A stretch of 64,000 nt of DNA from Actinomyces wuliandei (GTDB lineage: Bacteria; Actinomycetota; Actinomycetes; Actinomycetales; Actinomycetaceae), in the NCBI RefSeq assembly GCF_004010955.1, contig NZ_CP025227.1, forward strand, positions 2,542,001 through 2,606,000. Direction: 5' to 3'. The position numbers and the translations under genes were made by a program. Shown piece by piece: positions 9,000 to 16,955 of the stretch. The notes below the pieces were generated by a model. The model made no database searches, was not told the DNA's origin, and saw nothing but the letters and a program-made list of their open reading frames with translations. The stretch's first letter is position 1; every line of letters starts with the position of its first letter.

Positions 9000-9071
9000 A
9001 GGGTGCCCGGCAGCACTGGCGGGCAAGGCCGACGGACTTGCGGCACGGGCACGGCCCGCTGCGGCAGCCCT

Positions 9072-9110
9072 GTCACGGTATCGCCGTCACGGTATCGCCG
9101 TCACGACGGC
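9072..9110. repeat. 14-bp tandem repeat plus small palindrome
   Basis: GTCACGGTATCGCC is repeated exactly at 9072-9085 and 9086-9099. The palindrome GCCGTCACGACGGC follows at 9097-9110. The block lies between the end of the prenyltransferase gene and the mrr promoter, so it could be part of the upstream gene's terminator or only a local slippage product. Confidence 0.6.
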
Positions 9111-9144
9111 GCCGGGACCCGGAGCAGCCCTGCGCGCTCCCGCC

Positions 9145-9924
9145 TCACCTCCCCAGGCGACGCTCCCGCCCGGTGTAGTCACGCAGGGCGCGCAGGAAGT
9201 CGATGCGACGGAAGGCGGGCCAGTTGACGTCGCAGAAGTAGAACTCGGAGTGCACCGACTGCCACAGCATGAAGCCCGACAGCCGCTGCTCCCCGGAGGT
9301 GCGGATAAGCAGGTCAGGGTCGGGCAGGCCTCTGGTGTAGAGGTGGGCAGTGATGTCCTCCTCGCTCAGCGAGGAGGCCACGTCCTCCAGGCTGGCCCCC
9401 TCCTGGGCCCGCTCCCGCAGCAGGTTCCGCACAGCGTCAGCGATCTCCTGACGCCCCCCGTAGCCGACGGCGATGTTGACCTGGACTCGCCCGCCCTCCC
9501 GGGCGTCACCGTCCTGAGGATCAGCGCCCACCGCCTCCTGCAGACGTAGCGCCACGGACTCCGGAAGCAGCTCGACGGCCCCCACCAGGCGCAGCGTCCA
9601 CCGCCCGGTGGCGGCAAGCTCTCGCACAGCCTGGACGATAATGTCCAGAAGAGGGTGGAGCTCAGCCGGGTCACGGGAGAGGTTGTCCGTAGACAGCAGC
9701 CACAGGGTCACGACCCGCACCCCTGCCTGCTCCGCCCAGCCGAGGAGCTCCTGGATCTTGTCCGCCCCGCGCTTGTGCCCGTGAGCGGCGCCAACACCCA
9801 TGGACTTTGCCCACCGACGGTTGCCGTCGAGGATGACACCCACGTGGTGCGGGACCCGGGTCGGGTCAACCCGCGCGGCCAGACGGCGCTCGTAGAGGTT
9901 GTAGACGATGCTGTCGCCTGCCAT
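9145..9924 (-). CDS. cis-prenyltransferase (isoprenyl transferase, Z-FPP-synthase-like)
   Basis: A 259-residue cis-prenyl diphosphate synthase that adds isopentenyl diphosphate units in Z configuration for polyprenyl carrier lipids. Visible motifs are VILDGNRRWAKS (catalytic Asp), GHKRGADKI, TLWLLSTDNLSRDP, VGYGGRQEI, and DPDLLIRTSGEQRLSGF with LWQSVHSEFYF. The N-terminal VYNLYERRLA and the C-terminal RALRDYTGRERRLG resemble M. tuberculosis Rv1086, a short-chain Z,E-farnesyl diphosphate synthase, more than decaprenyl synthases. That assignment is inference. The start MAGDSIVYNLYE at 9924 follows an AAGGAG site. ATG upstream at 9975 in the same frame lacks one. Confidence 0.88.
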   Translation of the reverse strand: MAGDSIVYNLYERRLAARVDPTRVPHHVGVILDGNRRWAKSMGVGAAHGHKRGADKIQELLGWAEQAGVRVVTLWLLSTDNLSRDPAELHPLLDIIVQAVRELAATGRWTLRLVGAVELLPESVALRLQEAVGADPQDGDAREGGRVQVNIAVGYGGRQEIADAVRNLLRERAQEGASLEDVASSLSEEDITAHLYTRGLPDPDLLIRTSGEQRLSGFMLWQSVHSEFYFCDVNWPAFRRIDFLRALRDYTGRERRLGR

Positions 9925-10249
9925 GCCGCTCCTTACCTCGTGGGTGTCCTGGGCACTTCCCGGCAGCCCCCGCATCTACCCCAGGGAGGCCCTGGGGCAC
10001 CCCAACCCGGGTGCGGAACCTGACGGGTGCTGCCCAGGTCCAACGGTAGCGTGGACCCGCCTTCTCGCGCCCCGTCACGGTCCGTGCAGTGGCAGCACAA
10101 CCGTCGGGAGCACGTGTCAGGCACCTCACCGCCCCCCTCGCAGCAGCACCGGAAACCTACGCTAACGTAACCTACGTGCCCGTAGCCTGCACCTGTCGGC
10201 ACGGACACGCCAGTCGCGCCCTGCGCCCAGAAGATCCAGGAGGACGCCT
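9925..10249. promoter_or_regulatory. intergenic region between divergent prenyltransferase and trhA
   Basis: No gene is seen in these 325 nt. Candidate -10 elements are TACCGT on the minus strand (10043-10048) for the prenyltransferase and TACGCT on the plus strand (10158-10163) for trhA. The CTACG/CGTAA-rich stretch around 10157-10175 has partial dyad symmetry. Both genes have Shine-Dalgarno sequences, so their mRNAs have real leaders. Confidence 0.4.
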
Positions 10250-10972
10250 ATGGTCGGCTCCGCAGCAAGGCCACCTCGTCGCCGACCCCTCGTGGCGGAG
10301 ACACGCGGCGCCGTCGACGCCACCGCCTCGCTGCTTGTCACGGTCAAGCCCCGTCTCCGTGGCTGGATCCACGCTGCCACCGCTCCCCTCGCCCTGGTCG
10401 CCTGTACCGCGCTGACAGTCCTCGCCCCAGGAGCGGCACTGACCTGGGCCTGCGCCGTCTACCTCACCTGCTCCCTGCTGCTGTTCACCAACTCTGGCAT
10501 CTACCACATCGGCAACGGCCACTGGTCACGACGCGTCACCGCGGTCCTGCGCCGTATCGACCACGCCAACATCTACCTGCTGATCGCCGGGACCTACACC
10601 CCCTTGTCCGTGGCGCTCCTCCCCCCGTCGACCGCAGCCCTGGTCCTGGGCATCGTCTGGGTCGGTGCCGCCGTCGGGACAGCCACGAACCTGCTGTGGA
10701 TGAGCGCTCCCCGGTGGTTCACCACTGCTCTCTACCTGGCCCTGGGGTGGGTTGCGATCTGGTTCCTGCCACAGTTCTGGAGCGCTGGAGGCCCGGCGGT
10801 CGTGTGGCTGCTCACGGCAGGAGGGACGACCTACACGGTGGGCGCCGTGGTGTACGCGCGCAAGAGGCCCGACCCCTTCCCCCGGTGGTTCGGGTTCCAC
10901 GAGATCTTCCACGCCTGCACCGTGGCGGCCTGGGCCTGCCACTACACTGCCTGCCTCCTGGCCGTGCTCTGA
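10250..10972 (+). CDS. trhA: hemolysin III / TrhA family membrane protein
   Basis: A 240-residue PAQR-superfamily membrane protein (the TrhA/hemolysin III group), linked in Bacteria to membrane homeostasis. Seven hydrophobic segments are predicted from about residue 38 to the C-terminus. The conserved polar cluster of the family is present: SGIYHIG, DHANIYLLIAGTYTP and GFHEIFHACTVAAWACHY, which supply the metal-ligand type histidines. The ATG follows AGGAGGA. The hydrolase activity proposed for the superfamily is not shown by sequence alone. Confidence 0.9.
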   Translation: MVGSAARPPRRRPLVAETRGAVDATASLLVTVKPRLRGWIHAATAPLALVACTALTVLAPGAALTWACAVYLTCSLLLFTNSGIYHIGNGHWSRRVTAVLRRIDHANIYLLIAGTYTPLSVALLPPSTAALVLGIVWVGAAVGTATNLLWMSAPRWFTTALYLALGWVAIWFLPQFWSAGGPAVVWLLTAGGTTYTVGAVVYARKRPDPFPRWFGFHEIFHACTVAAWACHYTACLLAVL

Positions 10973-11223
10973 CCCGGACACGACCACATCAAGCGGGGAT
11001 GTACCGCTGGTCTCACTTTCCTCGTTCGCGCAGGTCACGGCAGGAATGTCGGAGCCACCTGGCCACTGCGCACCCTTGTCTCCCAGAGATCTCCCAGTTT
11101 ACGGCGTAGACTCGCCCGTTAAGCCCGCTTGGTCCCCGCCCAGCACGACCGAGCGTCGCCCTCGTGCCCGTGCTGCCGCCAGCGGGAGCGTGATGCCACC
11201 ACCCGACCACTTCAGGAGGACGT

Positions 11224-11709
11224 ATGTCTGAGCAGACGCAGGGTACCTGGCTCACCCAGGAGGCTTTTGACCGACTGGCCGCCGAGCTGGAGCACCGCAG
11301 GACCACCGAGCGCAAGGAGATCGCCCAGCGGGTCGAGGCCGCCCGCCAGGAGGGCGACCTTCGGGAGAACGCCGGGTACCACGCTGCCCGGGAGGAGGCG
11401 GGCCTCAACGAGGCCCGTATCATCCAGCTGGAGGAGACCCTGGACAACGCCCAGATCGGACAGGCCGCCGACGACGGCACCGTCTCCGCCGGCACCATCG
11501 TCTCGGCGAGGATCGCCGGCAAGGACCAGGTCTTCGCCCTGGGAGGCCAGGAGATCACCGCCGACGTCCCCGACGGCGTCAAGGTGTTCTCGCCAGACGC
11601 CCCGCTGGGGCAGGCTCTGATGGGGCACCGCGCTGGTGACACCGTCTCCTACGAGGCGCCCAACGGTCGCACGATCTCCGCGGAGATCCTCGACGTCCAG
11701 AGGGTGTGA
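11224..11709 (+). CDS. greA: transcription elongation factor GreA
   Basis: GreA rescues backtracked RNA polymerase by stimulating cleavage of the nascent RNA. The protein is 161 residues. An N-terminal coiled coil (about 10-78) carries the acidic tip in QEGDLRENAGYHAAREEAG, with the functional Asp/Glu pair. A C-terminal FKBP-like domain contains PLGQALMGHRAGDTVSYEAPNG. The start ATG 11224 has an AGGAGG site 4 nt upstream. A small hairpin at 11722-11741 follows the stop. Confidence 0.95.
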   Translation: MSEQTQGTWLTQEAFDRLAAELEHRRTTERKEIAQRVEAARQEGDLRENAGYHAAREEAGLNEARIIQLEETLDNAQIGQAADDGTVSAGTIVSARIAGKDQVFALGGQEITADVPDGVKVFSPDAPLGQALMGHRAGDTVSYEAPNGRTISAEILDVQRV

Positions 11710-11721
11710 GCATCCGGGGCC

Positions 11722-11741
11722 GTGCCTGCCCGGACAGGCAC
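11722..11741 (+). terminator. small hairpin after greA
   Basis: GTGCCTG and CAGGCAC form a 7-bp stem with a 6-nt loop 13 nt after the greA stop. There is no U-tract, which is common for actinobacterial terminators, but the short stem makes this tentative. Confidence 0.4.
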
Positions 11742-11854
11742 CTGGGACCGTCACGGCAACGGCTGGACACCGCAGCCAGTCGTGCGCCCGGGGCTACAGC
11801 CGGTGGTCCGGCGTAGGCGCTCCTCCAACGTGCAGACAGTCGTGTACCGGGGAC

Positions 11855-11860
11855 TAGACT
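11855..11860 (+). promoter_or_regulatory. -10 hexamer TAGACT of leaderless msrA
   Basis: TAGACT is followed by 6 nt (GTGCCC) and ATG 11867, with no Shine-Dalgarno sequence in between. This is the clearest leaderless layout in the window. Confidence 0.65.
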
Positions 11861-11866
11861 GTGCCC

Positions 11867-12577
11867 ATGACCCTGGACCCAGCCCGCCTTTCCCGAAGCA
11901 CCACGCTTCCCGGCCGCGAGAACCCGGTACTACCCGATCCTGGTAGCCACGTGGTCCTCGGTACCCCGCTAGACGGCCCTTGGCCCCAGGGGGCTCAGGT
12001 CCTCTACCTGGCTGGTGGCTGCTTCTGGGGCGTCGAGCGCTTCCTGTGGCAGCAGGAGGGCGTGGTCTCCACCGCCGTGGGCTACATGGGCGGAACGACG
12101 CCCAACGCCACCTACCAGGAAGTGTGCACCGGTGCCACCGGGCACGCTGAGACAGTCCGGGTCGTCTACGACCCCGCCGTCTGCGGCGAGGGCGGCCAGT
12201 CCCTGCTCAAGGTCTTCTGGGAGAACCACGACTCCACCCGGCTCAACCGCCACGGTAACGACGTCGGCACCCAGTACCGCTCTGCGGTGTGGACCACGAC
12301 CGCCGCCCAGCACGCCACAGCCCTGGCACTGAGGCAGGCCTTCCAGGGGGAGCTGGCCCGGCTGGGGCAGGGCCGGTGCGTCACGACCATCGACGCCGCT
12401 GAGCAGCTGTACGCGGACTTCGGCGGGCCGTTCTACCTGGCGGAGGACTACCACCAAGGCTACCTGCACAAGAACCCGGGCGGATACTGTAACCACGGCC
12501 CGCACGGCGTGACCTGCCCGGTGGGGGTCGCCGACCTGCCCGCCCAGGTAGACGTGCTCCCACCACAGGCTGTCTAG
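11867..12577 (+). CDS. msrA: peptide-methionine (S)-S-oxide reductase
   Basis: MsrA repairs oxidised methionine (S-epimer) using thioredoxin. The catalytic GGCFWGVE motif is at about residues 50-57, followed by the family segments GYMGGTTPNATYQEVCTGATGHAE, in which the family's TG.TGHAE pattern is visible. VFWENHDST and the C-terminal YHQGYLHKNPGGYC also match. The length of 236 fits an MsrA with a roughly 45-residue N-terminal extension, as in other actinobacteria. ATG 11867 is chosen because TAGACT sits 6 nt upstream. It ends 45 nt before a strong hairpin shared with the convergent gene. Confidence 0.95.
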   Translation: MTLDPARLSRSTTLPGRENPVLPDPGSHVVLGTPLDGPWPQGAQVLYLAGGCFWGVERFLWQQEGVVSTAVGYMGGTTPNATYQEVCTGATGHAETVRVVYDPAVCGEGGQSLLKVFWENHDSTRLNRHGNDVGTQYRSAVWTTTAAQHATALALRQAFQGELARLGQGRCVTTIDAAEQLYADFGGPFYLAEDYHQGYLHKNPGGYCNHGPHGVTCPVGVADLPAQVDVLPPQAV

Positions 12578-12621
12578 AGCCGCCTAGCGGGTACCTTCCG
12601 GCGCGCCGCCACGCTCCCAGG

Positions 12622-12677
12622 CAACAGAAACGTCATAGGACAACACGGTGCCAGGTTGTCCTATGACGTTTCTGTTG
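12622..12677. terminator. 23-bp perfect hairpin, bidirectional terminator
   Basis: The arms at 12622-12644 and 12655-12677 are perfect reverse complements around a 10-nt loop, between the convergent msrA and 12710-14674 genes. The core reads AAACGTCATAGGACAAC and its complement. A related hairpin with compensatory changes is at 34046-34095. Confidence 0.85.
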
Positions 12678-12709
12678 TGTGAGCCGACCCGCGCACCCAA
12701 CCCAGACGA

Positions 12710-14674
12710 CTAGGCCAGCTCCAGACCCCGGTAGCGGCTGACGACAGCCGCGACATCCACCATCCGGGGACGCACCAGAAATGCTGGGCGGTCCCAGGGT
12801 CCCTGGGCAAAGGCGTCCAGGCTCTCGTCGTCCAGCAGCGCGTCCAGGTCCCGCAGGCACTCGTCCAGCGAGGACTCCCCGTCAAACCGCTGCTCCAGCA
12901 GTGCCCGCAGAGCGTACGCCAGCGCCTCAGCCTGCCCCGGGTCCACGACACCAGCCACGTCGGAGACATCGACCTCCTCGCGGTCCAGGACTACAGCCCG
13001 GGTGCCCAGCGCCCGCGTGCGCGAGGGCCCTCGCCTGGTCCGCGGTGGGGCGGGACGCGGGACGCGCGCCGTCGGAGTGGGGAAGTCCTCCAGGGCAGTC
13101 AGGGCACGCGGCTGGCCAGCCGCTACCTGCCGCGCCTGGTCGGTGGCGTCACGCAGGTGGTAGGAGTCCATGAGCAGGACTCGGTCGGCCACGTCCAGGT
13201 AGTCCCCGGAGCCGCCCATGACCATGACCGTGGATACCCCGCGTGAGCGGGCCAGCGCCCCGATGCGGTCCACCAGGGGCGTGATGGGCTCGCGCTCGTC
13301 GGCGACAAGCCGACGCATGCGGGAGTCTCGGATCAGCAGGTTGGTGGCGGAGGTGTCCTCGTCCAGCAGCAGGACGCTCGCCCCGGCCTCAACCGCCTCG
13401 ACGATGGAGGCCGCCTGGGAGGTGGAGCCTGAGGCGTTGCGCGTGGTAAAGGAGACAGTGTCGCGCCCACCAGGCAGGTGGGAGATGAACGGGCTGAGGT
13501 CCACCCCGGTCACCGCGCGGCCGTCGGCGGCACGGACCTTGACAGCCTCAGGAAGAGTAGCCACAAGCTCACGTCCGTCCCCGGGCACGTGCGGGTAGAC
13601 GCCACGCTCCACCGCCCCCAGGAGGGTGGACTTGCCGTGGTATCCACCGCCGACGACCAGGGTCACCCCGGCCCCGACAACGGTTCCGCGCACTGTCCCG
13701 GCGTGCGGCAGCTCGACCGTGGCAGCCAGGGAGTCCGGGGCAACCAGGGCAACGCCCTCAGTCAGGGGCTCATCGCTGACCCCGGAGCGACGCGGCAGGA
13801 CGGAACCGTCGGCCAAGAAAGCCACCCAACCCTGCTGCCGCACGACCTCCGTCAGAGCGCGGTGGTCCTCCAGAGCGGCGACGTGGGCAAGCAGGCGCTG
13901 CGCTCTCTCCCCGCTCAGGTCCAGGGCCGTCTCCAGCTCGCGCACCAGGTCACGTTCCACGATCCGGGAGGCGGCGTGCCCCTGAATGGAGCGGCCCTGC
14001 GCCGGCAGGGCGATGCGGGCGCGCACCTCGACAGTCCACCCGGCAGCCGAGGCAGCGGGCTCGTCACCCCGCGCCGGCCCTGCAGCCTCAACCTCAGCCC
14101 CGGAGTCAGACTCAGAGCCCCTGCGCAGGACGACGCTAGAGCGTTCCAGGATCTCCTGCCCAGGGGCCGCGATCGACAGGTCTGTACCGCGAAAGCATGC
14201 GTGCAGCTCCCGGGTAAGGAAGTCACTCACAGCCAGGCGCCGGTCGGCAGTGGCCAGCAGCCTCTCATCCTCAAGCAGGGTCAGCTCAGGCAGGTCCGCT
14301 GGCACGTCCACGTGGATCCGCGTGGGCGGGGCGAAAGGATCGGGCTGGACCTTGTCTACGTGGAGAACCCACCCCCCGGGCGCCTCGTAGCGCCCCACAA
14401 CCGCCTTGTAGGCGGCGTAGGAGCGGCCGTCCAGAGCGCGGAGGTGGCCCACGAGATCAGCCAGAAGACCGTCACGCGGCTCGTCACGGTCGCGGCGGTT
14501 ACTCTGCCAGTCACTCCCGTAGTCGCGGCGGCCACGGTAGCCGCCGTGACCACGCCCGTCCCGGCGCTCGTACCGACGACTGTCACGGTGCCCCTGACGG
14601 GAACGGCCTCCGTCCCTGTACTCACTTCTGCCACCTGGGCGGGGCCTGCTTCTGTGCCCGTCGCGCTCGCTCAT
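12710..14674 (-). CDS. 'ABC-class' ATPase domain protein with RG-rich N-terminus
   Basis: A 654-residue protein of the family called predicted ATPase of the ABC class. It is cytosolic, and its function is unknown. The first 70 residues are an Arg/Gly/Asp/Tyr-rich disordered tail (GYRGRRDYG). The core has a P-loop variant VVGGGYHGKSTLLGAVERGVY (about 335-355), the signature-like SGSTSQAASIVEA, Walker B VLLLDEDTSATN and the MGGSGDYLDVADRVLLMD segment. No membrane segments are seen. The RG-rich tail resembles RNA-binding tails, which is inference. ATG 14674 has TAAGGT ending 6 nt upstream. The promoter region contains four GAAGATGTGCAGCA half-sites. Confidence 0.85.
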   Translation of the reverse strand: MSERDGHRSRPRPGGRSEYRDGGRSRQGHRDSRRYERRDGRGHGGYRGRRDYGSDWQSNRRDRDEPRDGLLADLVGHLRALDGRSYAAYKAVVGRYEAPGGWVLHVDKVQPDPFAPPTRIHVDVPADLPELTLLEDERLLATADRRLAVSDFLTRELHACFRGTDLSIAAPGQEILERSSVVLRRGSESDSGAEVEAAGPARGDEPAASAAGWTVEVRARIALPAQGRSIQGHAASRIVERDLVRELETALDLSGERAQRLLAHVAALEDHRALTEVVRQQGWVAFLADGSVLPRRSGVSDEPLTEGVALVAPDSLAATVELPHAGTVRGTVVGAGVTLVVGGGYHGKSTLLGAVERGVYPHVPGDGRELVATLPEAVKVRAADGRAVTGVDLSPFISHLPGGRDTVSFTTRNASGSTSQAASIVEAVEAGASVLLLDEDTSATNLLIRDSRMRRLVADEREPITPLVDRIGALARSRGVSTVMVMGGSGDYLDVADRVLLMDSYHLRDATDQARQVAAGQPRALTALEDFPTPTARVPRPAPPRTRRGPSRTRALGTRAVVLDREEVDVSDVAGVVDPGQAEALAYALRALLEQRFDGESSLDECLRDLDALLDDESLDAFAQGPWDRPAFLVRPRMVDVAAVVSRYRGLELA

Positions 14675-14680
14675 ACCCGC

Positions 14681-14686
14681 ACCTTA
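14681..14686 (-). promoter_or_regulatory. -10 hexamer TAAGGT of the leaderless ABC-class ATPase gene
   Basis: On the minus strand TAAGGT is followed by 6 nt and ATG 14674, with no Shine-Dalgarno sequence. The GAAGATGTGCAGCA half-site at 14729-14743 lies about 43 nt further upstream, where an activator or repressor could act. Confidence 0.6.
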
Positions 14687-14728
14687 ACCTGCGTCCCAGG
14701 CCCACGGCCGAGAGGACACTATGGCTAC

Positions 14729-14964
14729 TTGCTGCACATCTTCAGGCTGTCTCCCAAACACAGACAGCCAACAGCGTGGTGGTCCTGCGCGGGTGCTGAG
14801 CCTTCAACACGCCGAGGCGGAGGTGAAGATGTGCAGCGCACCCCATGCTGCACATCTTCGGCCTGGTCTACGGCCTCCCACTGGTGCCGACCACCGTCCT
14901 TCCGCCGCCTTTCCACACCTGTGTCGCACCTGTACGCTGGTGCCCACTGTGAAGATGTGCAGCA
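14729..14964. repeat. four GAAGATGTGCAGCA motifs: half-site, hairpin pair, half-site
   Basis: The motif occurs reversed at 14729-14743, forward at 14825-14837, reversed at 14847-14859 and forward at 14951-14964. The middle two form a 13-bp perfect stem with a 9-nt loop. The outer two lie about 105-115 nt on either side and point the opposite way. Read differently, it is two adjacent 109- and 118-nt units, each bounded by terminal inverted repeats. No ORF is credible inside. It fills the gap between the LysR gene end and the ABC-class ATPase promoter. Confidence 0.75.
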
Positions 14965-14967
14965 GGC

Positions 14968-15903
14968 TCAGGCCGAGGTGCCGAAGGCCCGGTGGACGGC
15001 ATCGGTAAGACGGTCCAGAAGGACTGAGCGCAGGCGCCACCGGTACCAGGTCAGCTCGCGCACCACCGGGACCAGCCCCGGAACAGCCACCAGACCGGGG
15101 TTGCGTGCCGCCTGGGACCGAGTCAGGAGTCCCCAGCCCATGCCTGCCAGGAGCGCCTGGGTGTAGGCCTCCGCCCCGGGCACGTTCGGCCCGGGAAGGC
15201 CCAGCGGCAGCCCCGATGCCTCCAGCACCAGGTCCTCCAGGTCGTCGACCGCGTCGAAGCGCAGGACAGGAAGCCGGGACAGGCGTGCCCGCTCCCTCTC
15301 CCCACCCGGTGCGCCACGGTCTCCGTCCCCCTCCAGACCTACCCCTTCCAGGAGAGCGGGCACGGCTACCGGAAGGTAGGACACCTCGCCCAGGGGCTCG
15401 CTGCGACACCCCGCCACGGGTCCGGACCCAGCCGAGACAGCCGCCATGACACCACCGTCCCGCAGGAGCTCAGCGGTGCGTCCCTCGTGAGCAGCCACCA
15501 GGCGCAGCCGCACGTCGGACCACCGGGCAGCCTCAGTGAAGACCGCCGGAAACCACGTCGCCAGCGAGTCCTCGTTGACAGCCACAGGCAGCTCGACGGG
15601 TCCTTCTCCCTGCCCTCCCGGGTCCCCCGCCTCAGCCTCCAGCCCCAGCTCTGTGGTCATCTCCCCGGCCAGAAGCTGTTGCTGGCGCGCGTAGCGCAGG
15701 ACTGTCGCACCCGTCTCAGTGACCGTCGACGGCGCACCTCGACGTAGGAGTACCCGACCCAGCCCAGACTCCAGCGCCCGAATGCGCTGGGACACCGCCG
15801 AGGTGGACACTCCCAGGCAACTCGCCGCACGGTCGAAGGAACCGGTGTCCGCCACGGCTACGAGGGCCGCCATCTGGTCCGGGTGCATGAAGACGTTCTT
15901 CAC
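14968..15903 (-). CDS. LysR-type regulator of the ArgP/LysG kind
   Basis: A 311-residue LysR-family transcription factor. The N-terminal helix-turn-helix is plain (HPDQMAALVAVADTGSFDRAA with STSAVSQRIRALE), followed by the effector domain. It is divergent from a LysE exporter with 55 nt between them, the classic ArgP-ArgO / LysG-LysE pairing. It therefore probably senses basic amino acids and activates the exporter. The start is GTG 15903, because TAGTCT (15911-15916 minus) ends 7 nt upstream. ATG 15888 is the alternative. The family assignment is strong, the ligand is inference. The last third contains several Gly/Glu-rich insertions. Confidence 0.88.
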   Translation of the reverse strand: MKNVFMHPDQMAALVAVADTGSFDRAASCLGVSTSAVSQRIRALESGLGRVLLRRGAPSTVTETGATVLRYARQQQLLAGEMTTELGLEAEAGDPGGQGEGPVELPVAVNEDSLATWFPAVFTEAARWSDVRLRLVAAHEGRTAELLRDGGVMAAVSAGSGPVAGCRSEPLGEVSYLPVAVPALLEGVGLEGDGDRGAPGGERERARLSRLPVLRFDAVDDLEDLVLEASGLPLGLPGPNVPGAEAYTQALLAGMGWGLLTRSQAARNPGLVAVPGLVPVVRELTWYRWRLRSVLLDRLTDAVHRAFGTSA

Positions 15904-15912
15904 GATATGAAG
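15898..15912. promoter_or_regulatory. LysR-type operator dyad CTTCACGATATGAAG
   Basis: A 5-bp perfect dyad (CTTCA-N5-TGAAG) fitting the T-N11-A LysR pattern. It overlaps the regulator's start codon and abuts its -10 (15911-15916, minus strand TAGTCT), which suggests autorepression and activation of the divergent lysE. Confidence 0.6.
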
Positions 15913-15945
15913 ACTATCGCGCTTGGCTTCACTCCGTCGAGACTC

Positions 15946-15951
15946 TAGCGT
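15946..15951 (+). promoter_or_regulatory. -10 hexamer TAGCGT of leaderless lysE
   Basis: TAGCGT is followed by 7 nt and ATG 15959. The LysR-type dyad lies about 35 nt upstream, near the position an activator would occupy. Confidence 0.55.
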
Positions 15952-15958
15952 CGTTCCC

Positions 15959-16561
15959 ATGGATCTCATCTCCCCCGCCCTCACCGGCTTCGGTACCGGT
16001 CTGGGCCTCATCGTCGCCATCGGCGCCCAGAACGCCTGGATCCTGCGCCAGGGCGTGCGCCGTGAGCACATCGGCCTGGTTATCACGATCTGCACCGCAT
16101 CCGACGTGGTCCTCATCCTCGTCGGCACCGGCGCGGTGAACGCGGTGTCCTCCATAGCTTCCTGGGTGCTGGAGGTGCTGCGCTGGGGCGGGGTGGTCTA
16201 CCTGCTGGGCTTCGCTCTCACCTCCTTCCGCTCCGCCCTCAGACCCTCCAGCCTGGAAGCCGACACCACCAGGCCCGCCACCTCGGTCGCGGTGACGACG
16301 CTGACGCTGACCTGGCTCAATCCTCACGTCTACCTGGACACCGTCCTCATGATGGGCTCGGTGACCAACCAGTTCGGCCCAGCCCGGTGGGTAGCCGCCG
16401 CAGGCGGGATCGCGGCCTCTGCGGTGTGGTTCACTGGGCTAGGACTAGGTGCGCGCGCCTTGTCTCGGCCCCTGACCCGGCCCGCGACCTGGCGGGTGCT
16501 GGACGTCCTCGTGGGGGTTGTCATGGTCACGGTGGCTGTGCATCTGGTCGCCGCAGGGTAG
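15959..16561 (+). CDS. lysE: LysE/ArgO-family basic amino acid exporter
   Basis: A 200-residue membrane exporter of the LysE superfamily. The N-terminal signature GFGTGLGLIVAIGAQNAWILRQG closely matches LysE and ArgO, as does LTLTWLNPHVYLDTVLMMGS in the middle. Five or six membrane helices are predicted. Proteins of this type export lysine and/or arginine when intracellular levels rise. It is controlled by the divergent LysR gene. The start at ATG 15959 begins MDLISPALTGF, as usual for the family, and has a leaderless-type -10. A lysine importer (lysP) occurs in the same window. Confidence 0.93.
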   Translation: MDLISPALTGFGTGLGLIVAIGAQNAWILRQGVRREHIGLVITICTASDVVLILVGTGAVNAVSSIASWVLEVLRWGGVVYLLGFALTSFRSALRPSSLEADTTRPATSVAVTTLTLTWLNPHVYLDTVLMMGSVTNQFGPARWVAAAGGIAASAVWFTGLGLGARALSRPLTRPATWRVLDVLVGVVMVTVAVHLVAAG

Positions 16562-16955
16562 GGGACACCCCACCCGAGCCCGGGCACGGCAGGCGTGCAG
16601 GTACCTATTGGTCCGGTTGGGTGAGCCATACCGATTGGGACCCGCCAGAGAGCCTGCGACGCACAACGCTGCGGCTCGTTCCTACCCGACTTCACTAAAA
16701 AGAATTGTCTCAGTTGGAGAGCCTTGTGAGACCGACCGGTGACCAGCCGCCCCTCCCGCTCCAGGATAATCAGCCGCATTCCCAGGGCTTGAGAGAATTT
16801 TCGTTATCAGGCCGTCATATGCTCCAGGTGAGCCGTGCTGACACCCCGCACGGTGATATCTCGACCCGGCAGAAATCAGGCACTAACGTCAGACCCTGTT
16901 AGGCAGCACGCACAGATGTGCTCACGTCCTTGAGGAAGAATCAGGAGCATCAACC
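16562..16955. other. 394-nt intergenic region, relatively AT-rich
   Basis: No convincing gene. The stretch 16680-16830 is clearly richer in A and T than its surroundings. A candidate -10, TAACGT (16884-16889), would give a leader of about 60 nt to the DUF1269 gene, whose start is preceded by CAGGAG. No hairpin or repeat stands out, and there is no visible terminator after lysE. Confidence 0.4.

Noticed and set aside
14729-14964. CRISPR-like array
   Set aside because: Motif copies alternate in orientation and are about 90-110 nt apart or 9 nt apart. There are no uniform spacers and no cas genes.
16705-16902. Small ORF upstream of the DUF1269 gene
   Set aside because: No ribosome-binding site, no recognisable motif and composition unlike neighbouring genes; more likely noncoding.
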